Shown here piece after piece: positions 1 through 8,346 of a DNA stretch of 64,000 nucleotides. The notes under the pieces were generated by a model, which saw only the letters and a program-made list of their open reading frames with translations, was not told the DNA's origin and did not search any database. The number at the start of each line of letters is the position of its first letter. Positions within the stretch are counted from its first letter, which is position 1. The position numbers and the translations under genes were made by a program. Origin of the DNA: Paenibacillus tuaregi (lineage in GTDB: Bacteria; Bacillota; Bacilli; Paenibacillales; Paenibacillaceae); contig NZ_LT575476.1 in assembly GCF_900086655.1 (NCBI RefSeq), forward strand, positions 4,651,405-4,715,404. Direction: 5' to 3'.

Positions 1-2
1 TG

Positions 3-614
3 GAGATTCAGGAGAATGAGCGCAAAAGATTCTCCCGCGAGCTTCACGACGGAATCGGGCAGAGTCTCTTCTCCCTGGTCATTCAGCTCGATCAGCTCAT
101 TGCCCAGGATCAATCTCCGGCAGAGCTGGAATCGCTCCGCAAAACCGTGACCGGAATTATGGAAGAGGTACGCGGCCTGGCCTGGGAAATGCGGCCTTCA
201 GTGCTTGATGACCTGGGCGTGGTTCCTGCCCTGCGGACTTATATTGAGAACTACTCGAAGCACTATGGAATGGACATCCGATTCGAGTGTACATTGCAGC
301 AGCGCCTCGATGTGAACAAGGAGACAACGATCTACCGCGTCATTCAAGAGGCGCTAACGAATATTGCCAAATACGCTGATGTCTCCGAAGCAGCTGTAAC
401 GGTGATGGATGAAGGCAGCGAGGTGCTTGTCACGATCCGTGACGAAGGGACCGGCCTGGCCAACCGCCATGCCGGCAGCGGCGTAGGCCTGCTCAGCATG
501 GAGGAACGGGCCCGCAGTGCAGGGGGCACTTTAACTATAGAATCCAAGCCCGATCAAGGCACAGTAATCCAGCTGCAGATTCCTAAGCAGTCCGGCAAGG
601 CGGACACACCTTAG
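3..614 (+). CDS. NarL-type sensor histidine kinase, 3' part (5' end outside window)
   Basis: This is the kinase core of a two-component sensor, with 203 residues visible and the start upstream of the window. The reading frame is open from base 3. It begins in the dimerisation helix with the HisKA_3 phosphoacceptor motif RELHDGIGQSL. The ATPase domain follows, with an N-box-like stretch RVIQEALTNIAKYA, a G1 box DEGTGLANRHAGSG and a G2 region GVGLLSMEERA. These motifs place it in the DegS/NarX/DesK class, which autophosphorylates the H-box histidine and passes phosphate to a LuxR-type regulator. The N-terminal sensor part and any partner regulator are not visible. A strong terminator follows about 60 bases after the stop, so it is separate from the next two-component operon. 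Confidence 0.9.
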   Translation, partial: EIQENERKRFSRELHDGIGQSLFSLVIQLDQLIAQDQSPAELESLRKTVTGIMEEVRGLAWEMRPSVLDDLGVVPALRTYIENYSKHYGMDIRFECTLQQRLDVNKETTIYRVIQEALTNIAKYADVSEAAVTVMDEGSEVLVTIRDEGTGLANRHAGSGVGLLSMEERARSAGGTLTIESKPDQGTVIQLQIPKQSGKADTP

Positions 615-672
615 AATGGAGTGTTTCAGCAACCCCGTGAATCCTGCGGGACCAGAACTCATTTATCTATTC

Positions 673-701
673 CCGGAGGCCCACGGCCTCCGGTTTTTTT
701 T
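673..701 (+). terminator. Intrinsic terminator after the histidine kinase
   Basis: A perfect 9-bp stem (CCGGAGGCC at 673-681 with GGCCTCCGG at 685-693), a 3-base loop and eight T residues form a classic rho-independent terminator. Confidence 0.93.
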
Positions 702-740
702 CATTTCCCTTCCATACTCTACTCTCACTTTCTCTCTGTT

Positions 741-885
741 GATCTCCCTCTCCACCATGCTCCCCCTTTCTCCCATGATCTCCCTCTCCACCCTGCTCTC
801 CCTTTCTCCCTTGATCCTCCCTCTCCACCCTGCTCTCCCTTTCTCCCTTGATCTTCCCTCTCCACCCTGCCCTCCCTATTCCTCT
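741..885. repeat. Four imperfect 36-37 bp pyrimidine-rich tandem repeats
   Basis: Units start at 741, 777, 813 and 850, each opening with GATC followed by a TCCCTCTCCACC-like string. Copies two and three are almost identical; the first and last are degraded. The plus strand is almost purely C and T. No gene is visible between the upstream terminator and the ABC operon promoter. Open frames through the repeat give low-complexity peptides and have no ribosome binding site. Confidence 0.85.
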
Positions 886-902
886 CACCTGCTCTCCACA
901 AT

Positions 903-918
903 CATGACAATTGTCATG
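903..918. promoter_or_regulatory. Perfect 16-bp palindrome upstream of ABC/two-component operon
   Basis: CATGACAATTGTCATG is perfectly self-complementary. It lies about 100 bases upstream of the first gene of an operon that encodes its own NarL-type regulator. A further TGACA half-site occurs at 928-932, and a TATGAT -10-like hexamer sits at 964-969 with no good -35. Together these fit a regulator-activated promoter. Binding by the response regulator encoded in the operon is inferred from position only. Confidence 0.6.
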
Positions 919-1006
919 TGAAGGTCCTGACATTCATGAATATGGAAGGACGAGAATCCCCGGTATGATAAGACTATCCAAGAAATACTCGGGAGGTAAA
1001 CAACTA

Positions 1007-1903
1007 ATGCAAACTGTCATTACTATGGATCATGTAGATAAAGAATATAAAGGCACCCCTGCCGTCAAGGATTTGTCGCTAACCATTCAGGAAGGCACAG
1101 TAACAGCTCTTCTGGGACCGAACGGTGCAGGCAAAACGACGACCGTCTCCATGCTGCTTGGACTGCAGAAGCCGACACGCGGACAAATCCGCATTCTTGG
1201 GGGAGCTCCTGACCAGCCCCAGGCACGCCAGTCCGTCGGCGCCATGCTTCAGGACATCAGCGTGATCGACCGCCTGACTGTACGTGAGACGATCGAGCTG
1301 TTCCGCAGCTATTACGCAAAGCCGCTTGCGCTAAGCAGTCTGCTGGCCATGGCCGGCCTTGAGAAGGAGCAGAACAAATTCGCCACTTCACTGTCGGGTG
1401 GACAGAAGCGCCGGCTGGACTTCGCGCTTGCGATGGCTGGCGATCCCAAAATTCTATACCTGGATGAGCCCACCGTGGGTATGGATGTCGGCTCCAGACA
1501 GCTCTTCTGGGAGAGCGTCCGGGCGATGGCCGGCAAGGGACGCACCATCATCCTCACAACTCATTATCTGGATGAGGCGGACAGCATCGCCGACCGGATT
1601 GTCGTCATCAATCAAGGGAAGCTGATCGCGGACGGAACACCTGCCCAGATTAAGTCGGCACAAGGGCGCCGGGTCATTACCTTCACGGCCGGAGAGCGGC
1701 TCAAGCCGGATGCGTTAAGCGGAATTCCCGGCATACTTGAGACGGTCTGGAGCGGGCGCAAAGTCAAGCTGAGCAGCCCGGACACAGATCAGCTGATCCG
1801 CACCCTTCTCAGCCGTGACCTGGATATCCGGGATATCGAAATTTCCGCCGGCGGACTCGAAGACGCCTTCCAAACCCTAATCCAAGGAGATGCATCCCTA
1901 TGA
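1007..1903 (+). CDS. ABC transporter ATP-binding protein (YvfR-like)
   Basis: This is the ATPase subunit of an ABC-2 type exporter, 298 residues, cytoplasmic and membrane-associated through its permease. The ATG at 1007 is chosen because GGGAGG at 991-996 sits correctly before it; an upstream in-frame TTG at 911 lies in the operator palindrome and has no binding site. Walker A (GPNGAGKTT, about residue 37), the LSGGQ signature (about 129) and Walker B ILYLDEP (about 149) are intact. The permease gene overlaps its stop codon, and a histidine kinase and response regulator follow. This order matches the Bacillus yvfRSTU arrangement, which suggests export or sensing of an envelope-active compound. 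The substrate cannot be read from sequence. Confidence 0.93.
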   Translation: MQTVITMDHVDKEYKGTPAVKDLSLTIQEGTVTALLGPNGAGKTTTVSMLLGLQKPTRGQIRILGGAPDQPQARQSVGAMLQDISVIDRLTVRETIELFRSYYAKPLALSSLLAMAGLEKEQNKFATSLSGGQKRRLDFALAMAGDPKILYLDEPTVGMDVGSRQLFWESVRAMAGKGRTIILTTHYLDEADSIADRIVVINQGKLIADGTPAQIKSAQGRRVITFTAGERLKPDALSGIPGILETVWSGRKVKLSSPDTDQLIRTLLSRDLDIRDIEISAGGLEDAFQTLIQGDASL

Positions 1904-2640
1904 TGAAATCGATGATCGCCCAATGTAAAGCCGAAATCCTTCGTACCCTCCGTAATCGCAGATTCGTTGTGTTCTCTGTGGTCATGCCCGTGATGTTCTA
2001 CTTTATCTTCACAGGCACCATGGGAGATATCAAAGTCGGCGGAATTGACTGGAAAGCCTACTACCTTATGTCGATGACCGCATTCGGGGTAATCGGCGCG
2101 AGCATCAATACGCTGAGCGTAAGATTCGCCCAGGAGAGAACCCAGGGTTGGGTAAGACTCATCCGGATCACTCCGCTGCCAAACAGCGCTTATGTGCTGT
2201 CCAAAATGTTATCCCAATCCATTGTCAATCTCGGGACCATCCTCCTGATGTTCCTGATCGGGCATTTTGCCAAAGGGATCGATTTAAGTCTGGGCCAATG
2301 GGTGGCCTGCGGACTGTGGATCTGGATCGGTGTGCTGCCGTTTATGGCACTGGGTCTTCTGCTGGGAACGCTAAAGAGCGTGGAGGTTGTTCAGGTAGCT
2401 GCAAATATTCTATACATGTCCCTCTCGGTTCTCGGGGGCTTGTGGATGCCGATAACCACCATGCCTAAGCTGATGCAGACAATTGCAGAGTATCTGCCTT
2501 CCTACCGTTTTGGCCAAGGCGCATGGAACGTTCTGGGAGGGATCGGTCCCGATTGGACGGGAATCCTGATTCTGGCTGCTTACGCCCTGGTCTTTGTGAT
2601 ATTATCAACCTATATTCTAAAAAGACAGGAAGCGGTATAA
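1900..2640 (+). CDS. ABC-2 type transporter permease (YvfS-like)
   Basis: A membrane permease of 246 residues with about six predicted hydrophobic segments. The first follows a short basic N-terminus, and the last ends in a basic tail (ILKRQEAV). Its ATG overlaps the stop of the ATPase gene by four bases, and AAGGAGA at 1884-1890 is well placed, so the two are translationally coupled. It is the partner of the upstream ATPase, forming an exporter of the ABC-2 family in the cytoplasmic membrane. The histidine kinase starts directly after its stop codon, so the transporter and its sensor are one transcript. The exported substrate is unknown. Linearmycin-type exporters use a similar gene order but carry two permeases. 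Confidence 0.9.
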   Translation: MMKSMIAQCKAEILRTLRNRRFVVFSVVMPVMFYFIFTGTMGDIKVGGIDWKAYYLMSMTAFGVIGASINTLSVRFAQERTQGWVRLIRITPLPNSAYVLSKMLSQSIVNLGTILLMFLIGHFAKGIDLSLGQWVACGLWIWIGVLPFMALGLLLGTLKSVEVVQVAANILYMSLSVLGGLWMPITTMPKLMQTIAEYLPSYRFGQGAWNVLGGIGPDWTGILILAAYALVFVILSTYILKRQEAV

Positions 2641-3792
2641 ATGCCGAAATGGTGGGGAAATCCGGTCCCCAAACGTTATAGTCTGTTCCCTTTTCTCTGG
2701 CTGGTCTATCTGATCTATCCGGTTATCACCCTGGCCCAGAAGCCGGTCAGCATGATGGTGACCGGCTATATTCTGATAGGTCTGTTCGCTATCAGTTATC
2801 TAAGAAGCTTCTGGTCCTCACAATGGAGGCTGCTGCCGGCCATCATCAATATGCTCATTGCCGGATATTTCTGCATCACCTTTGATGATCCCGGCTTCCT
2901 GACCATGAATTTCTTCACAACGGCGATGCTCAGCATGATCCCTTCAACCCGGCAGTTCTGGACCGGCATTGGGACGCTGCTGACCATCTCCGCCCTTACG
3001 CTGTGGATTAGCGGAAGCCATACCAGCATGTCGGCTTGGGTCAACGTTGCTCCTCCCCTGATTGTGCTGTTTGTCTTCCCCTTCATCCTCCGGATGATGC
3101 AGAATGCCCGGAGTCTGAAAACCGAGCTGAACCTTGCCCAGGATGAGATCGCCCGTCTGAGCAAAATTGAAGAACGCCAGCGCATTGCCAGGGATCTTCA
3201 TGATACGCTGGGGCATACGCTCTCCCTGATTACCCTGAAGAGCGAGCTGGCCGAGAAGCTGATTCCGAAGAAGCCGGAGCTGGCCATACAGGAAGTTAAA
3301 GACATACAGGCTACCTCACGCGCAGCCCTTAAACAGGTGCGGGAGCTGGTCTCCGGTATGAACGCCCTTTCCGTTCAAGATGAGCTTACCAATACCTCTT
3401 CGATTCTTGAAGCGGCGGGAATCCGGCTGGAGCTATCTGCCCTGCCCCAGCCGCTTAGCGCTTCCCCCCTTGTACAGAACATTCTTGGCCTGATCCTAAG
3501 GGAGGCCGTAAACAACGTGGTGAAGCACAGCGGAGCGGATAAGTGTACGATTTCTTTAAGCGAAAATAATCTGGAGTTTGTCTTAAGCATCCGGGATAAC
3601 GGCGCGGGGATCTCCCCGGGAGTACAAGCTTCGGCGGGTCCTTCATCCGGCAGAGGCCTGCTGGGTATGAAAGAGAGGTTGGAGCTGATTCAAGGCACCT
3701 TGTCATACAACTCAGCCCCTGGAGACGGAACGACACTTTGTGTGCGAATTCCGAAGGTCGTCAAAAATCAACAATCAAGAGGTGTGTCATGA
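2641..3792 (+). CDS. DesK/YvfT-like sensor histidine kinase
   Basis: A membrane sensor kinase of 383 residues. Residues 1 to about 155 hold four to six hydrophobic segments with short loops, typical of kinases that sense the bilayer itself. A coiled linker follows, then the HisKA_3 box RIARDLHDTLGHTL with the phosphoacceptor at about His187. The ATPase domain carries LREAVNNVVKHSGA and a DNGAGISPG G1 box. The gene starts one base after the permease stop and overlaps the response regulator by four bases. It should phosphorylate that regulator in response to a membrane-acting signal handled by the adjoining exporter. Relationship to DesK, LnrJ and YvfT is clear at the family level only. Confidence 0.92.
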   Translation: MPKWWGNPVPKRYSLFPFLWLVYLIYPVITLAQKPVSMMVTGYILIGLFAISYLRSFWSSQWRLLPAIINMLIAGYFCITFDDPGFLTMNFFTTAMLSMIPSTRQFWTGIGTLLTISALTLWISGSHTSMSAWVNVAPPLIVLFVFPFILRMMQNARSLKTELNLAQDEIARLSKIEERQRIARDLHDTLGHTLSLITLKSELAEKLIPKKPELAIQEVKDIQATSRAALKQVRELVSGMNALSVQDELTNTSSILEAAGIRLELSALPQPLSASPLVQNILGLILREAVNNVVKHSGADKCTISLSENNLEFVLSIRDNGAGISPGVQASAGPSSGRGLLGMKERLELIQGTLSYNSAPGDGTTLCVRIPKVVKNQQSRGVS

Positions 3793-4391
3793 AAATCATC
3801 ATTGCGGAGGATCAAAGCATGCTGCGGGGCGCCTTAAGCGCACTGCTCGATCTGGAGGAGGATATCGAGGTGATCGGACAGGCGGAGAATGGAGCGAGAG
3901 CCCTTGAGTTAATACTGCAGCTCTCCCCCGATATCTGTCTGCTCGATATCGAGATGCCGGACATGACCGGTCTGGACGTGGCCGAGAAGCTCCAAGAGCT
4001 CCGCCATCCCTGCCGGGTTATGATCCTTACCACCTTCTCAAGAGCCGGATACTTTCAGAGAGCCATTCGCGCCGGAGCCAGCGGTTACCTGCTGAAGGAT
4101 GCTCCCGTCGATGAACTCGGCGCGGCCCTCCGCCGCATTCACGCTGGCGGCAAGGTGATCAGCCCAGAGCTGTCCATGACCTTCTGGCAGACGGAGAATC
4201 CCCTGACAGACCGGGAACAGGAGGTGCTTGGCCGCCTTGCCCAAGGCCATTCCGTTAAAGAGATTGCCTCCGAGCTGTTCCTTTCGTATGGAACTGTACG
4301 GAACTATGTATCGGAGATTATACAGAAGCTCGAAGCGAAGAACCGCATCGATGCCATAAGCATTGCCGAGAAGATGGGCTGGCTGGATTAA
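3789..4391 (+). CDS. NarL/LuxR-type response regulator (YvfU-like)
   Basis: A 200-residue DNA-binding response regulator. The ATG at 3789 overlaps the kinase stop and is preceded by AGAGGTG. The receiver domain has the acidic pair at residues 7-8, the phosphorylation site Asp53 in LLDIEMPD, a conserved Thr near residue 80 and Lys103 in GYLLKDAP. The C-terminal helix-turn-helix (about 137-198, LTDREQEVLGRLAQG) is of the LuxR type. It is the cognate partner of the preceding kinase and probably activates the transporter operon through the palindrome at 903-918. A short GC-rich palindrome plus T-run just after the stop (around 4393-4409) could be a weak terminator. Confidence 0.93.
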   Translation: MKIIIAEDQSMLRGALSALLDLEEDIEVIGQAENGARALELILQLSPDICLLDIEMPDMTGLDVAEKLQELRHPCRVMILTTFSRAGYFQRAIRAGASGYLLKDAPVDELGAALRRIHAGGKVISPELSMTFWQTENPLTDREQEVLGRLAQGHSVKEIASELFLSYGTVRNYVSEIIQKLEAKNRIDAISIAEKMGWLD

Positions 4392-4530
4392 TCCGGCCGG
4401 CTCTTTTTCTTAATGCACCACCCTCTTTGGCGAACGTGAGAACGAACATTCCATGAACCCAGTCATCTTTTTCCATAAGCTTACATAAAGATAGGAACCT
4501 AATGGGAAACGATGAAGTGGAGGTGAATTC

Positions 4531-5433
4531 ATGCTGCTGGATTGTATCATTATTGGAGGCGGACCTGCCGGTCTGAACGCAGCCCTTGTCCTGGGAAGGG
4601 CCCGCCGAAAGGTCATCTTGTTCGACGAGGGCAAACCGAGAAATGCCGTAACCCGGGAATCTCACGGCTTTATTACCCGGGATGGCACGGCTCCTTCGGA
4701 GTTCAGGCGGCTTGCCCATCAGGATATCCGCAAATATCCTTCGGTGGAATACCGTACCGAAAGGATCACGGAAGCCGCAAGACACACAGGCTTCTTGGAG
4801 GTTACCACGGCTCAGGGCGCCGTCTATCATACGAAAAAGCTGATTCTGGCAACAGGCCTCAAAGAGGTTCTTCCCGATATTCCCGGAATTCATGACTATT
4901 ACGGCCAAAGCCTGTTCAGCTGTCCTTATTGTGACGGCTGGGAGCTCAGGGACCAGCCGCTCGCTGTGATCTCGGAAGACGTGCCGCGCCTGCTGCATCT
5001 GACCCAAATTCTGTGGAACTGGAGCCGTGATCTGATCATCTGCACCAACGGGGCCAGCGTCCTGACGGGAGAACACAAGGAAATTCTCCGCCGCAAACAT
5101 ATCCGCTGCCATGAGCAAAGAATCGTGTCCTTAGCTGGACACAATGGGAGGCTCTCACGGGTTCTATTCAGCGGCGGTGAGGAGGCCGCTGTATCGGGCG
5201 GATTTATTAGTCCCGAAACATTCCAGGCCTCTGATCTGGCCAAAAGCTTGGGCTGCATGATGAATCCAGCCGGCGGTTTGAGGACAGACGAATTCGGCAG
5301 AACGGGCATACCCGGAATTTATGCAGCTGGGGACACTGCTGTGATTGCCCCCTCCCAGGTCATTATTGCCGCCGGTGAGGGCAGCCGTGCAGCGATCGGA
5401 GTGAATACGGACTTGGCCCATGAGGAATTCTGA
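4531..5433 (+). CDS. Thioredoxin-reductase-like FAD disulfide oxidoreductase (CPYC)
   Basis: A 300-residue flavoprotein of the low-molecular-weight thioredoxin reductase fold. GGAGGTG precedes the ATG by a standard distance. The FAD-binding GGGPAG is at residues 9-14, the redox pair C131-PY-C134 lies in CPYCDGWE, and the C-terminal FAD motif GIYAAGDTA is near 263-270. The region after CPYC, where NADPH-dependent members carry a glycine-rich GxGxxA and a basic HRR motif, reads LAVISEDVPRLLHLTQ and has neither. It may therefore take electrons another way or act as a dithiol oxidase like the GliT group. It is monocistronic; a hairpin terminator at 5496 follows. No substrate can be assigned. Confidence 0.85.
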   Translation: MLLDCIIIGGGPAGLNAALVLGRARRKVILFDEGKPRNAVTRESHGFITRDGTAPSEFRRLAHQDIRKYPSVEYRTERITEAARHTGFLEVTTAQGAVYHTKKLILATGLKEVLPDIPGIHDYYGQSLFSCPYCDGWELRDQPLAVISEDVPRLLHLTQILWNWSRDLIICTNGASVLTGEHKEILRRKHIRCHEQRIVSLAGHNGRLSRVLFSGGEEAAVSGGFISPETFQASDLAKSLGCMMNPAGGLRTDEFGRTGIPGIYAAGDTAVIAPSQVIIAAGEGSRAAIGVNTDLAHEEF

Positions 5434-5495
5434 ACACGGGAAACCGCATAGGGCCATGTTATTGTGACAAGTAGGCACGCTTTCCATCATTAATT

Positions 5496-5543
5496 AAAAG
5501 GGTTACCCTGACAAGCCAACGCCTGCCCGGATAACCCTTTTTA
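5496..5543. terminator. Bidirectional terminator between oxidoreductase and def
   Basis: AAAAGGGTTA (5496-5505) pairs with TAACCCTTTT (5532-5541) around a 26-base loop, with A and T runs on both sides. It serves the convergent genes on either side. Confidence 0.8.
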
Positions 5544-5585
5544 TTATAAATAAATCAATTTGCACCCTTAGAGATTGCCCTTGGC

Positions 5586-6167
5586 TCAATACAAGCTTGA
5601 GATCTGCACATTGTCCGGCAGCTTGAACGGGTTGTCAGGATTGATCCGGTCATAGAACATAATGCCGTCGAGATGATCCAGCTCATGCTGCATGACGATA
5701 GCTGCAAAACCCTTGAAGCGAAGCTTAAGCTCATTGCCATCCTCATCATAAGCCTTGATCTGAACCTTCTCATATCTAGGAACAAAACCCTGTACCGGAC
5801 GATCCACTGACAGGCACCCTTCGCTCTCCGGCAGATAAGTCATGGCCGCCGAGTGGCTGATCACCTTGGGATTGAACAGGGCAATCTCCCTGGACTGGCC
5901 CTTCTCATCCGTGATATAGGCTGCAAACATCCGCTTGTTCAGGCCGATCTGATTGGCAGAAAGCCCGACCCCCGCACGAAGCTTATATTTCCGGGCCAGT
6001 TCCTCGTCCTGGCTGTTCTTCAAAAATTGCATCATAGCAGCCATCTCAGCCTTGTCTTCCTCTGTAGGCGGGATGCTTACCGGTTCAGTCTTCACACGGA
6101 GAATCGGATCTCCTTCACGTACAATATCATCCATCATAATTACATAATCGCGGGTAAATTTACTCAT
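5586..6167 (-). CDS. def: Peptide deformylase
   Basis: Removes the N-formyl group from nascent proteins; Fe2+/Zn2+-dependent and cytoplasmic. All three family motifs are present: GVGLSANQIG (about 66-75), EGCLS with the metal Cys near 118, and HELDH (161-165). The ATG at 6167 is preferred, giving 193 residues, because AAGG lies eight bases before it; longer versions add a basic, non-conserved N-terminus. Length and insertions resemble the DefB/YkrB type of Bacillus, which is usually a stand-alone gene separate from the fmt-linked enzyme. It is monocistronic here, facing the oxidoreductase across a shared terminator and divergent from the RpiR regulator. Confidence 0.95.
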   Translation of the reverse strand: MSKFTRDYVIMMDDIVREGDPILRVKTEPVSIPPTEEDKAEMAAMMQFLKNSQDEELARKYKLRAGVGLSANQIGLNKRMFAAYITDEKGQSREIALFNPKVISHSAAMTYLPESEGCLSVDRPVQGFVPRYEKVQIKAYDEDGNELKLRFKGFAAIVMQHELDHLDGIMFYDRINPDNPFKLPDNVQISSLY

Positions 6168-6413
6168 AAAGTCGACCTTCATCCACCTTTTCCTACTATT
6201 TGTGTGCATCCTTCGCGCTATCTCCGCACGAAGCCGCATCAATAACCAGATTACCTCAGCATTCTTAACCTATCACTTCATGCTGTTCCTGTCAAAATAT
6301 GCGGATTCCCCGCGCACGTTGGCTTATTGCCCTGGCTTGCGTTACTATGAAGAGTAGAGGAATTGCCGCGGCACATCCGGCCCATACATATCAATTAAGG
6401 TGGTGGAACTGCC

Positions 6414-7220
6414 ATGCTTATCAGTGTGCTGGACCAGCTTCAGCTTAATCGGCACATGCTCTCCGCCAAGGAAAAGGAAATTGCGGAGTATATTATCCAG
6501 AATAAGAATACGATTCTTAACATCAATATCCGTGAACTCGCCCTCAAGACGGGTTCATCCACCTCAACCATCACCCGGTTCTGCAAAAAAATCAACTGTG
6601 ACAGCTTCGTAGACTTTAAGATCAAGCTCAGCCGGGAAGCCGAACCTCCTGAAGAAGAAGCAAGCGTATTTACCAAAGTACAGAAGCTGTACACCCATGT
6701 TGTGCAGTCAACGGCCGAGATGGTCAAGCAAGAGCAGGTTGAAGAGGTGGTCCAGCTGATCAAGACTAGCCGCCGGCTGCTTGTCTTCGGGCTAGGAAGC
6801 TCCGGCCTCTCCGCCCTGGAATTCAAATACCGGCTGATGCGGATGAACATTATCATTGACGCGATTACCGACTCACACATGATGCTGATGAATGCGTCAC
6901 TTCTGAGGAAGAACGATCTGATCATCGGGCTGTCCAATTCAGGAACTACCCAGGAAGTCATTGATGCGCTTAAAGTTGGCCGCGAACAAGGGGCATCCGT
7001 AGTCGGCATTACGAACTTTGATCATACCGGGCTTACTGACGTCTCGGATATTGTCCTGTTCACTCCAAGCATCCACCGGAACAATGATGAACACTTCATC
7101 AACAGCCAGCTGTCTATAATTTATGTGCTCGATATTATCTCTATGCTGCTTCTGGAGGATCAATCGATGCTGCAGGCCCGCCGGAATACACTGAAGGCTT
7201 TATATAAGAACAGGGAATAA
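6414..7220 (+). CDS. RpiR/MurR-family transcriptional regulator
   Basis: A 268-residue sugar-phosphate-responsive regulator. Residues 1-77 form the RpiR helix-turn-helix (LALKTGSSTSTITRFCKKI). Residues about 115-250 form a SIS domain (FGLGSSGLSALEFK, then LSNSGTTQEVIDAL) that binds phosphosugars. AAGGTGG precedes the ATG. The PTS-nanE operon lies close by on the opposite strand, and its promoter contains two GAAA-N5-TTTC palindromes. The simplest reading is that this protein controls uptake and epimerisation of an N-acetylated amino sugar, with ManNAc-6-P or GlcNAc-6-P as effector. That link is inferred from neighbourhood. Confidence 0.9.
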   Translation: MLISVLDQLQLNRHMLSAKEKEIAEYIIQNKNTILNINIRELALKTGSSTSTITRFCKKINCDSFVDFKIKLSREAEPPEEEASVFTKVQKLYTHVVQSTAEMVKQEQVEEVVQLIKTSRRLLVFGLGSSGLSALEFKYRLMRMNIIIDAITDSHMMLMNASLLRKNDLIIGLSNSGTTQEVIDALKVGREQGASVVGITNFDHTGLTDVSDIVLFTPSIHRNNDEHFINSQLSIIYVLDIISMLLLEDQSMLQARRNTLKALYKNRE

Positions 7221-7349
7221 CAGCACCATCGATTTCCACATGAGCAGATTAAATAGGCTTAAGCATCGGATATTATTTAGACTGAACTAAACTAATGAAA
7301 CGGATGAACGAGCAAGAGCAAGTGCGTAACTTGTTCACGGGCAAAAATA

Positions 7350-7384
7350 GGGGGCCGTCCCGAAAGACGGTCCCCTGATTTTGT
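7350..7384. terminator. Bidirectional stem-loop terminator
   Basis: GGGGCCGTC (7351-7359) pairs with GACGGTCCC (7366-7374) with one G-T wobble, followed by TGATTTTGTTT on plus and by CTATTTTTG on minus. The same hairpin design recurs after thrS at 31211. Confidence 0.85.
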
Positions 7385-7640
7385 TTAAGAGTTCGGTTTG
7401 TGTTCGAAAGGCTCCGAGAACGAACGTTGCTCCCATCGCTGTTGGTTTTGGATTTCTCGAATTATTTTTCGATGGATGAATTCCAGAACCAAAGGCGACC
7501 GCTAGCGCTTGTCCGCAATCGTTCGTCTCTCCGCAGGCTTCACAGAGAAATCTTCATTTTGATTTACGATCTGATCTTTTAAGCAATGAGAAACCTGCAT
7601 TAAAGTTAGATCTCTCTCCTGCTTGTTAGCTCGCCTGGTA
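7385..7640. repeat. Divergent member of the long-hairpin intergenic element family
   Basis: No gene is seen here. The core CGCTGTTG (7437-7444) is followed by an inverted repeat (7444-7456 with 7478-7490, two mismatches in 13) and then AAAGGCGACCGCTAGCGCTT (7491-7510). The layout matches the elements at 10813 and 50267 although the stem sequence differs. The terminal repeats of those copies are not recognisable here. Confidence 0.55.
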
Positions 7641-8345
7641 TTAGACAGATGTGCCGACCTTCCCGATTTCGTTCACGAACCGCTGTGTGATCAGCTGGGG
7701 ACGGGTAATCGCTCCACCTACCACCACGGCGTGAACGCCAATCTCAAGACATCTGCGGGCCGCTTCAGGAGTCAGAATATTCCCTTCCGCAATCACGGGT
7801 ACCGTAAGCTTGCTGACAAACTCCTTCACCAGCGCAAAGTCATCTGCATAAACTTGATGTCCCTGTGTATAGTCCGTGTATCCGATCAAAGTGGTGGAGA
7901 CCATATCAAACCCGAGCCGCTCCGCATTCAGGCCTTCTTCAAGATTCGATACATCCGCCATAAGCAGCTGATCTGGATACTTGCTCCGGATTTCAGCTAC
8001 AACCTCATCGAGATGCTTGCCATCCGGGCGCTCGCGCAGCGTGGCATCCAGAGCAATGATCTCTGATCCGACCTTAACAAGCTCATCGATTTCTTTCATA
8101 GTCGGTGTAATAAACACCGGGCATTCGCCATAGTTCCTTTTTACGATACCGATCACTGGAAGATCGACTTGGCTTTTGATCTCCTTTATATCCTCAGCGG
8201 TATTGGCGCGTATTCCGACCGCGCCGCCTAATTCCGCGGCAACTGCCATCCTCCCCATAATGAAAGAGCTGTGCAGCGGCTCATCCTGCAGAGCCTGACA
8301 GGACACAATCAGACCCTGCTTCAATGATGTCAGTAGTTCGTTCAT
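7641..8345 (-). CDS. nanE: N-acetylmannosamine-6-phosphate 2-epimerase
   Basis: Converts ManNAc-6-P to GlcNAc-6-P so it can enter the Nag pathway; a cytoplasmic TIM-barrel of 234 residues. Family-typical segments are SCQALQDEPLHSS near the N-terminus, GIVKRNYGE, ALDATLRERP, and AEGNI/VVVGGAITRP at the phosphate-binding end. The ATG at 8345 is preferred over one 33 bases upstream because GGGAG is correctly spaced before it and because it follows the PTS stop codon by one base. It is co-transcribed with the PTS gene. No sialate lyase or kinase gene is visible, so the substrate is probably free ManNAc imported and phosphorylated by the PTS. Confidence 0.94.
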   Translation of the reverse strand: MNELLTSLKQGLIVSCQALQDEPLHSSFIMGRMAVAAELGGAVGIRANTAEDIKEIKSQVDLPVIGIVKRNYGECPVFITPTMKEIDELVKVGSEIIALDATLRERPDGKHLDEVVAEIRSKYPDQLLMADVSNLEEGLNAERLGFDMVSTTLIGYTDYTQGHQVYADDFALVKEFVSKLTVPVIAEGNILTPEAARRCLEIGVHAVVVGGAITRPQLITQRFVNEIGKVGTSV

Positions 8346-8346
8346 G

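Noticed and set aside
667..933. Open frames on both strands through the pyrimidine repeat
   Set aside because: The predicted peptides are low-complexity repeats created by the 36-37 bp units, with no ribosome binding site and no family resemblance.
3738..3788. Earlier start for the response regulator inside the kinase gene
   Set aside because: The ATG at 3789 begins exactly at the receiver domain and has AGAGGTG upstream, while the extension has no conserved sequence.
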